Shown: positions 24,869 to 33,516, numbered from the stretch's first letter. The stretch is 64,000 nucleotides of DNA from Streptomyces sp. TLI_146 (GCF_002846415.1 NZ_PJMX01000001.1:6448001-6512000); one strand, 5' to 3'. Notes: generated from the letters alone by a model not told the origin. Translations and numbers: made by a program.

Positions 24869-25417
24869 CTACGCAGCCCGCAGCCCCTCCCGCGCCTCCA
24901 TCAGCGCGAAGCCCAGCAGGTTCTCGCCCCGCCACTTCGACGGATCCTGCGCCTCGGGGGCGTCGGCTGCCAGGCCTATGCCCCAGATGCGGTCCAGGGG
25001 GCTGGCCTCCACCAGGACCCGGGTGCCGGTGGACAGGAGGTAGGCCTTCAGGTCGGGGGACTGGCCGAACTTGTGGAGGCTGCCCGCCACCACGATCCCG
25101 TACCGCTCCCGCTTCCACACCGCCTCGTCGAAGCCCCGGACCAGGCGGCCCGCCTTCTTCGCCTCCGCCGGGGTCCTCGCGGTGAGCGCCGCACGCTCCG
25201 CCTCCGCGTCGCCGAACAGGCGCGCCTTGGCCGCCATCATCCAGTGCTCGGCCGTCGCGTACGCCACGCCGTCCACTTCGAACGGCGACGGCCACCACTG
25301 GCTGAAACAGCTCGGTCCGAGCGCCCCGTCCCGCCGGGGCGTATGACCCCAGAAGTGCAAGAACTTGACCCGTTCACCATCCTTGACCTGCGCGATCAAA
25401 TTGTCGATCTTCTCCAT
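24869..25417 (-). CDS. NADAR family protein (YbiA-like)
   Basis: The product has 182 residues from ATG 25417; an ATG ten codons upstream is possible. Family blocks are VKFLHFWGH, CFSQWWPSPF, ATAEHWMMAAKARLFGD, and the C-terminal NLLGFALMEARE with its conserved acidic residues. NADAR proteins cleave N-glycosidic bonds. They were described for riboflavin intermediates, and some have been reported to remove ADP-ribose from guanine in nucleic acids. No DarT-like toxin or riboflavin gene is nearby. It is divergent from the second aldehyde dehydrogenase. Confidence 0.92.
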   Translation of the reverse strand: MEKIDNLIAQVKDGERVKFLHFWGHTPRRDGALGPSCFSQWWPSPFEVDGVAYATAEHWMMAAKARLFGDAEAERAALTARTPAEAKKAGRLVRGFDEAVWKRERYGIVVAGSLHKFGQSPDLKAYLLSTGTRVLVEASPLDRIWGIGLAADAPEAQDPSKWRGENLLGFALMEAREGLRAA

Positions 25418-25489
25418 ACACGCGAGTCTGGCATCCGCCACTGACACTCCGTACGGGTATTTACGGCCTGACCCGACACATGGTCGACA

Positions 25490-25556
25490 GATTCCGTCGC
25501 GTAACCAAAAGGCAACAACGGAATCACTTGTTGGTCAGGTGCCGCTCTGTCAGGAT
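25490..25556 (+). promoter_or_regulatory. Promoter and inverted repeat upstream of the second aldehyde dehydrogenase
   Basis: GATTCCGT (25490-25497) and ACGGAATC (25518-25525) form a perfect 8-bp inverted repeat with a 20-bp spacer. Directly after it come TTGTTG (25528-25533) and CAGGAT (25551-25556) spaced by 17 bp, a plausible promoter. The repeat abuts the -35 box on its upstream side, a position suited to an activator or Lrp-type regulator. Confidence 0.5.
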
Positions 25557-25589
25557 CGGCACTCAAATCGAGCTGGAGCTACGGAGACC

Positions 25590-27116
25590 GTGAGCGAGAT
25601 GGGCAACAGCAACAGCAGTCGCTTCCCGGCGCAGGACCGTTTCGAAGGCGGCGCCCAGTACATCGGCGGGCGGTTCGCCCCCGGCACCTCGGGGCGCAAG
25701 CAGAACGTCGTCGACCCGGCCACCGGCGAGGTCGTCCACACCTACGAGCTGGCGGGCACCCAGGACGTGGACGCCGCCGTCGCCGCCGCCAAGGACGCCT
25801 TCCCCGGGTGGGCCGCCGCGACCCCGGCCGAGCGCTCCGACGCCCTGCACCGATTCGCCGCCGTCCTCGCCGACCGCGCGGAGGAGTTCGCGCAGGCCGA
25901 GTCGCTCCAGTGCGGCAAGCCGATCAAGCTCAGCCGGGAGTTCGACGTCCCGGGGACGGTCGACAACACCGCGTTCTTCGCCGGGGCCGCCCGCCACCTC
26001 CAGGGGCAGTCCGCCGGGGAGTACTCGGGCGACCACACCTCGTACGTCCGCCGCGAGGCCATCGGTGTCGTCGGCTCCATCGCGCCCTGGAACTATCCGC
26101 TCCAGATGGCCGCCTGGAAGGTCCTCCCGGCCATCGCCGCCGGCAACACCATCGTCCTCAAGCCCGCCGAGATCACCCCGTTGACCTCGCTTCTCTTCGC
26201 CGAGGCCGCCACCGCCGCCGGGATTCCCGACGGGGTCGTCAACATCGTCTCCGGTGCCGGGCGCGACGCCGGGGAGCACCTCGTCGGGCACCCCGACGTC
26301 GTCATGACCTCGTTCACCGGGTCCACCGCCGTCGGCAAGCGCGTCGCCGAGATCGCCACCGCCACCGTCAAGCGGACCCATCTGGAGCTCGGCGGCAAGG
26401 CGCCGTTCGTCGTCTTCGACGACGCCGACCTCGAAGCCGCCGTCCACGGCGCGGTCGCCGCCTCCCTCATCAACTCCGGCCAGGACTGCACCGCCGCCAC
26501 GCGCGCGTACGTACAGCGGCCGCTCTACGACGCCTTCGTGGCCGGGGTCGCCGATCTGATGGCGACCGTCCGGGTCGGCGATCCCTTCGACCCGGCCACC
26601 GACCTGGGCCCGCTGATCAGCCACGTCCACCGCGACCGCGTCGCGGGGTTCGTGGAGCGCGCCCGCTCGTACGCCCGGATCGTCACCGGCGGCGCGGCCC
26701 CGAAGGGCGAGGGCGCCTTCTACCTGCCGACTCTCGTCGCCGACGCGCCGCAGGGCAGTGAGGTCGTCCAGGCCGAGATCTTCGGGCCCGTCCTCGCCGT
26801 CCTGCCCTTCGACTCCGACGACGAGGGCATCCGGCTCGCCAACGACACCCCGTACGGTCTCGCCGCCTCCGCCTGGAGCCGGGACGTCTACCGCGCGGGC
26901 CGCGCCACCCGGGAGATCAAGGCCGGGTGCGTCTGGGTCAACGACCACATTCCGATCATCAGCGAGATGCCGCACGGCGGCTATAAGGCGAGCGGCTACG
27001 GAAAGGACATGTCGGCCTACTCGTTCGAGGAGTACACGCAGGTCAAGCATGTGATGTACGACAATACTGCGGTCGCCGCGAAGGACTGGCACCGCACGAT
27101 CTTCGGGGACCGATAA
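25590..27116 (+). CDS. Aldehyde dehydrogenase, probable 4-aminobutyraldehyde dehydrogenase (second copy)
   Basis: The product has 508 residues from GTG 25590 (CGGAG three bases upstream; ATG 25599 is an alternative). It is a paralogue of the enzyme at 18392. It shares APWNYPLQMAAWKVLPAIA, ELGGKAPFVVFDDADL, the Cys nucleophile in SGQDCTAATRAYV, and EMPHGGYKASGYGKDMSAYS. It opens the group potD-potA-potB-potC-oxidase. That makes amine-derived aldehydes, such as 4-aminobutanal or 3-aminopropanal, its likely substrates. Having two copies suggests separate roles for putrescine and spermidine breakdown. Confidence 0.9.
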   Translation: MSEMGNSNSSRFPAQDRFEGGAQYIGGRFAPGTSGRKQNVVDPATGEVVHTYELAGTQDVDAAVAAAKDAFPGWAAATPAERSDALHRFAAVLADRAEEFAQAESLQCGKPIKLSREFDVPGTVDNTAFFAGAARHLQGQSAGEYSGDHTSYVRREAIGVVGSIAPWNYPLQMAAWKVLPAIAAGNTIVLKPAEITPLTSLLFAEAATAAGIPDGVVNIVSGAGRDAGEHLVGHPDVVMTSFTGSTAVGKRVAEIATATVKRTHLELGGKAPFVVFDDADLEAAVHGAVAASLINSGQDCTAATRAYVQRPLYDAFVAGVADLMATVRVGDPFDPATDLGPLISHVHRDRVAGFVERARSYARIVTGGAAPKGEGAFYLPTLVADAPQGSEVVQAEIFGPVLAVLPFDSDDEGIRLANDTPYGLAASAWSRDVYRAGRATREIKAGCVWVNDHIPIISEMPHGGYKASGYGKDMSAYSFEEYTQVKHVMYDNTAVAAKDWHRTIFGDR

Positions 27117-27141
27117 AGCATCCGATCAGCGGCGCCGCCGC

Positions 27142-27170
27142 GTGGCGGCCGTCTGACCAGCGGCCGCCAC
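27142..27170 (+). terminator. Hairpin between aldehyde dehydrogenase and potD
   Basis: GTGGCGGCCG (27142-27151) pairs perfectly with CGGCCGCCAC (27161-27170), followed by CTCCTCCC. It lies 25 bases past the stop and 26 before the potD ATG. It could be a terminator, an attenuator or an RNA-stability element. Confidence 0.55.
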
Positions 27171-27195
27171 CTCCTCCCGAAAGGGCACACAGCGC

Positions 27196-28446
27196 ATGGA
27201 GCAGTACGAGCCGGACCGCCTGTCCGGGCCCCAACTGGCCGCCATACAGCGCAGCCTGACCAGCGGCCGGGGCGCCCTGAGCCGCCGCTCGCTGATGCGG
27301 GCCACGGGCTTCGGCGCGCTCACCGCCGGCGGTCTCGCCGCGCTCACCGGCTGCGGCATCCCGGCCGCCAAGAAGACGGACGGCCAGGCCCCGGCGTCGA
27401 CGGACCACTCGGCCAAGGAGAAGGTGATCAACTTCTCCAACTGGACCGAGTACATGGACGTCAGCGACGACAAGAAGCACCGGCCGACGCTGGAGGCGTT
27501 CGCCAGGCGGACCGGCATCCAGGTCAAGTACACCGAGGACATCAACGACAACGTCGAGTTCTTCGGCAAGATCAAGCCGCAGCTCGCGGCCGGCCAGGAC
27601 ATCGGCCGCGACCTCATCGTCGTCACCGACTGGCTCGCCGGGCGGCTCATCCGGTTCGGCTGGGCGCAGAAGCTCAACGCCTCGAACCTGCCGCACGCCT
27701 TCGCCAACCTCTCGGCGCCCTTCCGCACCCCCGACTGGGACCCGGGCCGGGCCTACTCGTACCCCTGGACCGGCATCCCGGCCGTCATCGCCTACAACTC
27801 CAAGGCGACCGGCGGCAGGACCGTCGACTCGGTCACCCAGCTGCTCGACGACCCCTCCCTCAAGGGGCGGGTCGGCTTCCTCACCGAGATGCGCGACACC
27901 GTCGGGATGACCCTGCTCGACATGGGCAAGGACCCGGCGAAGTTCACCGACGCCGACTACGACGCGGCGATCGGGCGGCTCCAGAAGGGCGTCGACAAGA
28001 AGCAGATCCGGCGCTTCACCGGCAACGACTACACGGGCGACCTGGACAAGGGCGACCTCGCCGCGTGCGTCGCCTGGGGCGGCGACGTCACCCAGCTCCA
28101 GTCCGACAACCCGGACATCAAGTACGCGATCCCGGCGGCCGGTTACATGCTCTCCAGCGACAACCTGCTGATCCCGGCGAAGGCCCGGCACCAGGCCAAC
28201 GCCGAGCGGCTGATCGACTACTACTACGAGCCGGCGGTCGCGGCCCAGCTCGCCGCGTACATCAACTACGTGTGCCCGGTCGACGGCGTACGCGACGAGC
28301 TCAGCAAGATCGACCCCAAGCTGGCAGAGAACACGCTGATCCTGCCCGACAAGGCCATGGCCGCCAAGGCGCACTCCTTCCGCTCGCTCAGCAGTGAGGA
28401 AGAGACCAAGTACGAGGAGAAGTTCGCCAAGCTCATCGGCGCCTGA
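27196..28446 (+). CDS. potD: Spermidine/putrescine ABC transporter substrate-binding lipoprotein
   Basis: The product has 416 residues. Residues ~30-53 form a Tat lipoprotein signal, RRSLMRATGFGALTAGG then LTGC. The mature protein is a PotD/PotF-like binding protein. NFSNWTEYMD carries the pocket aromatics and Thr-Glu-Tyr, DIGRDLIVVTDWLAGRLI follows, and CVAWGGDVTQLQ carries the second pocket Trp and Asp. The C-terminal NAERLIDYYYEP block is shared with the paralogue at 19991. It heads potABC and so supplies that transporter. Confidence 0.94.
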   Translation: MEQYEPDRLSGPQLAAIQRSLTSGRGALSRRSLMRATGFGALTAGGLAALTGCGIPAAKKTDGQAPASTDHSAKEKVINFSNWTEYMDVSDDKKHRPTLEAFARRTGIQVKYTEDINDNVEFFGKIKPQLAAGQDIGRDLIVVTDWLAGRLIRFGWAQKLNASNLPHAFANLSAPFRTPDWDPGRAYSYPWTGIPAVIAYNSKATGGRTVDSVTQLLDDPSLKGRVGFLTEMRDTVGMTLLDMGKDPAKFTDADYDAAIGRLQKGVDKKQIRRFTGNDYTGDLDKGDLAACVAWGGDVTQLQSDNPDIKYAIPAAGYMLSSDNLLIPAKARHQANAERLIDYYYEPAVAAQLAAYINYVCPVDGVRDELSKIDPKLAENTLILPDKAMAAKAHSFRSLSSEEETKYEEKFAKLIGA

Positions 28447-28503
28447 CCACCCCCCGCCAGAAAAACCTCCCCTCGTCCCTCTCCACCCCTGGGATCGCAA
28501 CCC

Positions 28504-29658
28504 ATGACTGACGACAAGAACGACGGCGGCGACGTCCGCCTCACCGGGATCAGCAAGACGTACGGCTCCTTCACCGCCGTCCATCCGCTCGAACTGACCG
28601 TCCCGCAGGGCTCGTTCTTCGCCCTGCTCGGTGCCTCCGGCTGCGGCAAGACCACCACCTTGCGCATGATCGCCGGACTGGAGGAGCCCACCACCGGGAC
28701 CGTCTTCCTCGGCGACAAGGACGTCACCGACCTGCCGCCCTACAAGCGGCCGGTGAACACCGTCTTCCAGTCGTACGCGCTCTTCCCGCACCTGAACGTC
28801 TCCGAGAACGTCGCCTTCGGGCTGCGCCGCCGGGGTATCAAGTCGGTGAAGAAGCAGGTCGACGACATGCTGGAGCTCGTCCAGCTCGGCGACTTCGCCG
28901 GGCGCAAGCCGCACCAGCTCTCCGGCGGCCAGCAGCAGCGCGTGGCGGTCGCCCGCGCGCTCATCAACCACCCGCAGGTGCTGCTCCTCGACGAGCCGCT
29001 CGGCGCCCTCGACCTCAAGCTGCGCCGCCAGATGCAGCTGGAGCTCAAGCGCATCCAGACCGAGGTCGGCATCACCTTCATCCACGTCACCCACGACCAG
29101 GAGGAGGCCATGACCATGGCCGACACGGTCGCGGTGATGAACGGCGGCCGCGTCGAGCAGCTCGGCGCCCCCGCCGACCTCTACGAGAACCCCAAGACCA
29201 CGTTCGTGGCGAACTTCCTCGGCACCTCCAACCTCATCGAGGCCGAGGTCGTCGAGAAGAGCGGCGAGGACCTCGTCGTCACGGCGGGCGGCGCCAAGCT
29301 GAAACTGCCCGGCGGGCGATGTTCGGCCCCCGACACCAGCGGCGGGAAGATCCTCGTGGGCGTGCGCCCGGAGAAGATCTCCCTCGCCCACAAGGACGAC
29401 GAGGGGTCGATAGCGGCAGGCCGCAACCGGGTCCCCGGACGGATCGTCGACTCCTCGTTCATCGGCGTCTCCACGCAGTACGTCATCGACTCCCCGGCGG
29501 GCTCGGGGCTCGCTGTGTACGAGCAGAACATCGAGCGCGACACCCGTCTGGTGCCCGGTGCCGAGGTCGTCCTGCACTGGAACCCGGCGCACACCTTCGG
29601 CCTCGACGCGGCGCAGGCGATCGACGCGGGCGTGGAGAAGGTCGAGGACGCCGCGTGA
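28504..29658 (+). CDS. potA: Spermidine/putrescine ABC transporter ATP-binding protein
   Basis: PotA energises polyamine import. The product has 384 residues. Its motifs are Walker A GASGCGKTTTL, Q-loop VFQSYALFPHLNVSEN, signature LSGGQQQRVAVARAL, Walker B VLLLDEPLGALDLKLR and H-loop HVTHDQEEAMTMAD. Residues ~240-384 form the TOBE regulatory domain (KILVGVRPEKISL). Its last codons overlap the potB start by four bases (GTGA), indicating coupled translation. Confidence 0.96.
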   Translation: MTDDKNDGGDVRLTGISKTYGSFTAVHPLELTVPQGSFFALLGASGCGKTTTLRMIAGLEEPTTGTVFLGDKDVTDLPPYKRPVNTVFQSYALFPHLNVSENVAFGLRRRGIKSVKKQVDDMLELVQLGDFAGRKPHQLSGGQQQRVAVARALINHPQVLLLDEPLGALDLKLRRQMQLELKRIQTEVGITFIHVTHDQEEAMTMADTVAVMNGGRVEQLGAPADLYENPKTTFVANFLGTSNLIEAEVVEKSGEDLVVTAGGAKLKLPGGRCSAPDTSGGKILVGVRPEKISLAHKDDEGSIAAGRNRVPGRIVDSSFIGVSTQYVIDSPAGSGLAVYEQNIERDTRLVPGAEVVLHWNPAHTFGLDAAQAIDAGVEKVEDAA

Positions 29659-30575
29659 GCGCCCTGACCGAGGCGCCCGAGGCCGCCGACCTCCCCGTAC
29701 GCAAGGCGTCGGTGCGCAAGCGGCTGGTGCCCTACTGGCTGCTGGTGCCCGGCCTGCTGTGGCTGGTCGTCTTCTTCGCGCTGCCGATGGTCTACCAGGC
29801 CTCCACCTCGGTGCAGACCGGCTCCCTGGAGAAGGGCTACCAGGTCACCTGGCACTTCCAGACCTACTGGGACGCCTTCAAGGAGTACTACCCGCAGTTC
29901 GTGCGCTCCCTGCTGTACGCGGGTACGGCGACCGTGCTGTGTCTGCTGCTCGGCTATCCGCTGGCGTATCTGATCGCCTTCAAGGCGGGGCGCTGGCGCA
30001 ATGTGATCCTGGTGCTGGTCATCGCGCCGTTCTTCACCAGCTTCCTGATCCGCACGCTCGCCTGGAAGACGATCCTGGCGGACGGCGGCCCGGTGGTGCA
30101 CACACTCAACTCGCTGCACGTGCTGGACGTGACGAGCTGGCTGGGCTTCACCGAGGGCGACCGGGTGCTGGCCACACCGATGGCGGTGGTCTGCGGCCTC
30201 ACGTACAACTTCCTGCCGTTCATGATCCTGCCGCTGTACACGTCGCTGGAGCGGATCGACTCCCGGCTGCACGAGGCCGCCGGTGATCTGTACGCGACCC
30301 CCGCGACCACCTTCCGCAAGGTGACCTTCCCGCTCTCCATGCCGGGCGTCGTCTCGGGCACGCTGCTCACCTTCATCCCGGCGAGCGGCGACTACGTCAA
30401 CGCCGAACTGCTCGGGTCCACCGACCAGAAGATGGTCGGCAACGTGATCCAGTCGCAGTTCCTGCGGGTCCTCGACTATCCGACGGCCGCCGCCCTCTCC
30501 TTCATCCTCATGGCGATCGTGCTGGTCATGGTCACCGTCTACATCCGCCGAGCCGGGACGGAGGACCTGGTCTGA
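29655..30575 (+). CDS. potB: Spermidine/putrescine ABC transporter permease (PotB-like)
   Basis: The product has 306 residues from GTG 29655, overlapping the potA stop by four bases. A ~22-residue cytoplasmic start precedes about six membrane helices (YWLLVPGLLWLVVFFALPM first). The EAA loop that contacts PotA is HEAAGDLYATPATTFRKVTF. Its stop overlaps the potC ATG by one base. The arrangement is the normal heterodimeric polyamine permease with PotC. Confidence 0.95.
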   Translation: MSALTEAPEAADLPVRKASVRKRLVPYWLLVPGLLWLVVFFALPMVYQASTSVQTGSLEKGYQVTWHFQTYWDAFKEYYPQFVRSLLYAGTATVLCLLLGYPLAYLIAFKAGRWRNVILVLVIAPFFTSFLIRTLAWKTILADGGPVVHTLNSLHVLDVTSWLGFTEGDRVLATPMAVVCGLTYNFLPFMILPLYTSLERIDSRLHEAAGDLYATPATTFRKVTFPLSMPGVVSGTLLTFIPASGDYVNAELLGSTDQKMVGNVIQSQFLRVLDYPTAAALSFILMAIVLVMVTVYIRRAGTEDLV

Positions 30576-31369
30576 TGCGCTGGCTCCGACGCAATGTGAT
30601 CGTCATCGCAGGGCTCGCGACCCTCGCGTACCTGATCCTGCCGAACGTCGTCGTGATGGTGTTCTCGTTCAACAAGCCGAACGGGCGCTTCAACTACTCG
30701 TGGCAGCGGTTCTCCACCGACGCCTGGCAGGACCCGTGCGGTGTCGCCGACATGTGCGGCTCGCTCTCGCTCTCGCTCCAGATCGCCACCTGGGCGACGC
30801 TCGGCGCGACCGTGCTCGGCACGATGATCGCCTTCGCGCTCGTGCGCTACCGGTTCCGGGCGCGCGGCGCGATCAACTCGCTGATCTTCCTGCCCATGGC
30901 GATGCCCGAGGTCGTCATGGCCGCCTCGCTGCTCACGCTCTTCCTCAACCTGGGCGCGCAGCTCGGCTTCTGGACCATCCTCATCGCCCACATCATGTTC
31001 TGCCTCAGCTTCGTGGTGACGGCGGTCAAGGCGCGCGTGATGTCGATGGACCCGAGGCTGGAGGAGGCCGCGCGCGATCTCTACGCGGGACCGTTCCAGA
31101 CGTTCGTCCGGGTCACCCTGCCGATCGCCGCCCCCGGAATCGTCGCGGGCGCGCTGCTCGCCTTCGCGCTCTCCTTCGACGACTTCATCATCACCAACTT
31201 CAACGCGGGCTCCACCGTGACCTTCCCCATGTTCGTCTGGGGATCGGCACAGCGCGGCACGCCCGTGCAGATCAACGTCATCGGTACGGCCATGTTCGTC
31301 ATCGCCGTAGTGGTGGTCGTCGCCGGCCAGCTCGTCGCGAACCGGCGCGGCAACAGTGCGAAAGCCTGA
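30575..31369 (+). CDS. potC: Spermidine/putrescine ABC transporter permease (PotC-like)
   Basis: This is the second half of the polyamine channel, 264 residues with about six membrane helices. The first (VIVIAGLATLAYLILPNVVV) is followed by the conserved FSFNKPNGRFNYSW loop found in PotC and PotI. The EAA loop reads EEAARDLYAGPFQTFVRVTL, and FALSFDDFIITNF is the family block next to it. The ATG overlaps the potB stop (TGATG). It is followed 38 bases later by the FAD oxidase gene. Confidence 0.95.
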   Translation: MRWLRRNVIVIAGLATLAYLILPNVVVMVFSFNKPNGRFNYSWQRFSTDAWQDPCGVADMCGSLSLSLQIATWATLGATVLGTMIAFALVRYRFRARGAINSLIFLPMAMPEVVMAASLLTLFLNLGAQLGFWTILIAHIMFCLSFVVTAVKARVMSMDPRLEEAARDLYAGPFQTFVRVTLPIAAPGIVAGALLAFALSFDDFIITNFNAGSTVTFPMFVWGSAQRGTPVQINVIGTAMFVIAVVVVVAGQLVANRRGNSAKA

Positions 31370-31407
31370 GCAGTAACTGACCGAACCCTTTGAGGGAGTT
31401 GGAAGTC

Positions 31408-32829
31408 ATGGCCGTCACCCGAGCCATGCGCAGTGCGGCAGCCCATTCACTGACGGACGCCCAGCCCGTCCCCTTCTGGCTGGAGGACCCGGGCAGGCCC
31501 GGTGCCCACCCCGCCCTCGCGGGCGACGAGCGGTGCGATCTGCTCGTCGTCGGCGGCGGCTACAGCGGACTGTGGACCGCGCTCCTGGCCAAGGAGCGCG
31601 AGCCCGGACGCGATGTCGTGCTCATCGAGGGCAAGGAGATCGGCTGGGCGGCCTCCGGCCGCAACGGCGGCTTCTGCGCCGCCTCTCTCACCCACGGCCT
31701 GGGCAACGGCCTGGCCCGCTGGCCGGACGAACTGCCCCGCCTGGAGAAGCTGGGCGCGGCCAACCTCGACGCCATCGAGGCGGCCGTCGCCCGCTACTCG
31801 CTGGACTGCGACTTCGAGCGCACCGGCGAGATCGACGTGGCCACCGAGCCGCACCAGCTCGACGAACTGCACGAGATGTACGAGGAGGCGGTGGGGCTCG
31901 GCTTCGAGGGCCTCGAACTGCTCGACGCGGACGCGATGCGGGCCGAGGTCGACTCGCCGACCTTCCTCGGCGGCCTCTGGGACCGGCGCGGTGTGGCGAT
32001 GCTCCACCCCGCCAAGCTCGCCTGGGGCCTCAAGCGGGCCTGTCTGGAACTGGGCGTACGGATCTACGAACACACCCCCGGCCTCGACCTGGTCTCGGCC
32101 GGTCCGGGCATGGTGGTGCGCACCCCGTACGGGCGGATCCGCGCCCGCCGGGTCGCGCTCGGCACCAATGTGTTCCCGTCCCTGGTCAGGCGCGTGCGGG
32201 CGTACACCGTCCCGGTCTACGACTACGCGCTGATGACCGAGCCGCTCAGCCCGGCGCAACTGGCCGCGATCGGCTGGAAGAACCGGCAGGGACTCGGCGA
32301 CTCGGCCAACCAGTTCCACTACTTCCGGATCACCGCCGACCACCGCATCCTGTGGGGCGGCTACGACGCGATCTACAAGTACGGCGGGAAGGTACGGGCC
32401 GAGTACGACGACCGGCCCGCCACCTACCTCAAGCTGGCCGAGCACTTCTTCCGCTGCTTCCCGCAGCTGGAGGGGCTGCGTTTCAGCCATGCCTGGGGCG
32501 GGGCGATCGACACCTGCTCGCGCTTCTCGGCGTTCTTCGGCACGGCCCACGGCGGCAAGGTCGCGTACGCCGCCGGGTACACCGGCCTCGGCGTCGGCGC
32601 GACCCGCTTCGGCGCGGACGTGATGCTCGACCTGCTGGCGGGGGAGCGCACCGAGCGCACGGAACTGGAGATGGTCCGCAAGAAGCCCCTGCCGTTCCCC
32701 CCGGAGCCGGTCGCGTGGGCGGGCATCGGCATCACCAAGTGGGCCCTGGCGAGAGCGGACGCGAACGGGGGCCGGCGCAACCTGTGGCTGAAGGCGATGG
32801 ACCGGGCAGGCCTGGGCTTCGACAGCTGA
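31408..32829 (+). CDS. FAD-dependent amine oxidoreductase (DAO family, PuuB-like)
   Basis: The product has 473 residues from ATG 31408 behind GGGAG. Residues 43-60 bind FAD (CDLLVVGGGYSGLWTALL). The second typical block, EIGWAASGRNGGFCAASLTH, matches the gamma-glutamylputrescine oxidase/DAO family. The C-terminal AAGYTGLGVGATRFGADV is the usual FAD-contacting end. As the last gene of the polyamine transport group it probably oxidises imported amines or their gamma-glutamyl derivatives, releasing an aldehyde, ammonia and hydrogen peroxide. No gamma-glutamylpolyamine synthetase gene is in the window. Confidence 0.88.
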   Translation: MAVTRAMRSAAAHSLTDAQPVPFWLEDPGRPGAHPALAGDERCDLLVVGGGYSGLWTALLAKEREPGRDVVLIEGKEIGWAASGRNGGFCAASLTHGLGNGLARWPDELPRLEKLGAANLDAIEAAVARYSLDCDFERTGEIDVATEPHQLDELHEMYEEAVGLGFEGLELLDADAMRAEVDSPTFLGGLWDRRGVAMLHPAKLAWGLKRACLELGVRIYEHTPGLDLVSAGPGMVVRTPYGRIRARRVALGTNVFPSLVRRVRAYTVPVYDYALMTEPLSPAQLAAIGWKNRQGLGDSANQFHYFRITADHRILWGGYDAIYKYGGKVRAEYDDRPATYLKLAEHFFRCFPQLEGLRFSHAWGGAIDTCSRFSAFFGTAHGGKVAYAAGYTGLGVGATRFGADVMLDLLAGERTERTELEMVRKKPLPFPPEPVAWAGIGITKWALARADANGGRRNLWLKAMDRAGLGFDS

Positions 32830-32872
32830 CCGTCACGCGTTCAACTAGATCATTTCGCTCCGGTACGCGCGG

Positions 32873-32904
32873 GGGGCGCACAACCCGTGATCTTGGTGCG
32901 CCCC
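32873..32904 (+). terminator. Hairpin after the polyamine transport/oxidation operon
   Basis: GGGGCGCA (32873-32880) pairs with TGCGCCCC (32897-32904) across a 16-base loop, 44 bases past the oxidase stop. The 32905-32999 stretch beyond it should hold the promoter of the next gene (TTGGTG at 32893 with TTAAGT at 32917 is a weak candidate). Confidence 0.5.
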
Positions 32905-32999
32905 GGTTCACTACCGTTAAGTAGCCGAACCCGCGTCATACCCGGCCCCCAGCCCGCTCTCTCCCCGTGAAACGCCCCTCACGGAAGGAAGACCGGGTG

Positions 33000-33467
33000 A
33001 TGAATGGCTCGGGCCCGAAGACAGCGGTGGAATGGCTGGCGTCGGTGGCGCCGGATCCCGACGCCTGCCGGTGGGAGTGGGAGCGCAACCCCCTCGGGGT
33101 GGCCCTCCTCCCCGCCGGCAGGCGCTGGGACGTACTGATCCTGCCCGGCGAACTCGGGCACCCCGCGCTCGACGTCCTGCTCCGGCTGGTCGACCGGCCG
33201 GGCCCCGTCCTGGCCGACTTCGGCGACGCCCGGCTGGGGTTCTTCGTCCCCCCGGGCACAGCCGCGCGCTGGCTCGGCACCGGGGTGCGCGGGGCCGGAC
33301 CGGGCACCTGGATCGTGGTCCCGTATCCGGGCCGGATCAGCGGCGGCGTGCGCTGGCTCGTCCCGCCCGACGGCTCGGGCACTCTCACCGACCCCGCGCT
33401 CCTCGAACTCGCGATGCACGAGGCGGCGGCGCAGATCGCGCGGGAGGAGCGGGAGGGACGGGACTGA
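33000..33467 (+). CDS. Small conserved actinobacterial protein (possible primase-polymerase N-terminal-like fragment)
   Basis: The product has 155 residues from ATG 33000 (GTG 32997 is adjacent); GGAAGGAAG lies upstream. Sequence blocks are AVEWLASVAPDPDACRWEW, LLPAGRRWDVLILPGELG, GDARLGFFVPPGTAARWLG and GTWIVVPYPGRISGGVRWL. I recall such short proteins being labelled bifunctional DNA primase/polymerase N-terminal domain. However, there is no clear DxD or H catalytic pair and no helicase part. It ends 112 bases before the chitinase gene. Function is uncertain. Confidence 0.75.
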   Translation: MNGSGPKTAVEWLASVAPDPDACRWEWERNPLGVALLPAGRRWDVLILPGELGHPALDVLLRLVDRPGPVLADFGDARLGFFVPPGTAARWLGTGVRGAGPGTWIVVPYPGRISGGVRWLVPPDGSGTLTDPALLELAMHEAAAQIAREEREGRD

Positions 33468-33487
33468 ACGAGGTACTGCCAGAGGTC

Positions 33488-33516
33488 TTGACAACCCGAT
33501 TGGTCTGGACCACATT
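33488..33516 (+). promoter_or_regulatory. Chitinase promoter with DasR-type operator (dre)
   Basis: TTGACA (33488-33493) is a perfect -35. The spacer is filled by ATTGGTCTGGACCACA (33499-33514), which matches the DasR site as I recall it (ACTGGTCTAGACCACT) at 13 of 16 positions. A weak -10 (CACATT) follows at 17 bp. DasR, the N-acetylglucosamine-sensing GntR repressor, controls chitinases this way in Streptomyces. A site between -35 and -10 would block polymerase. Confidence 0.8.
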
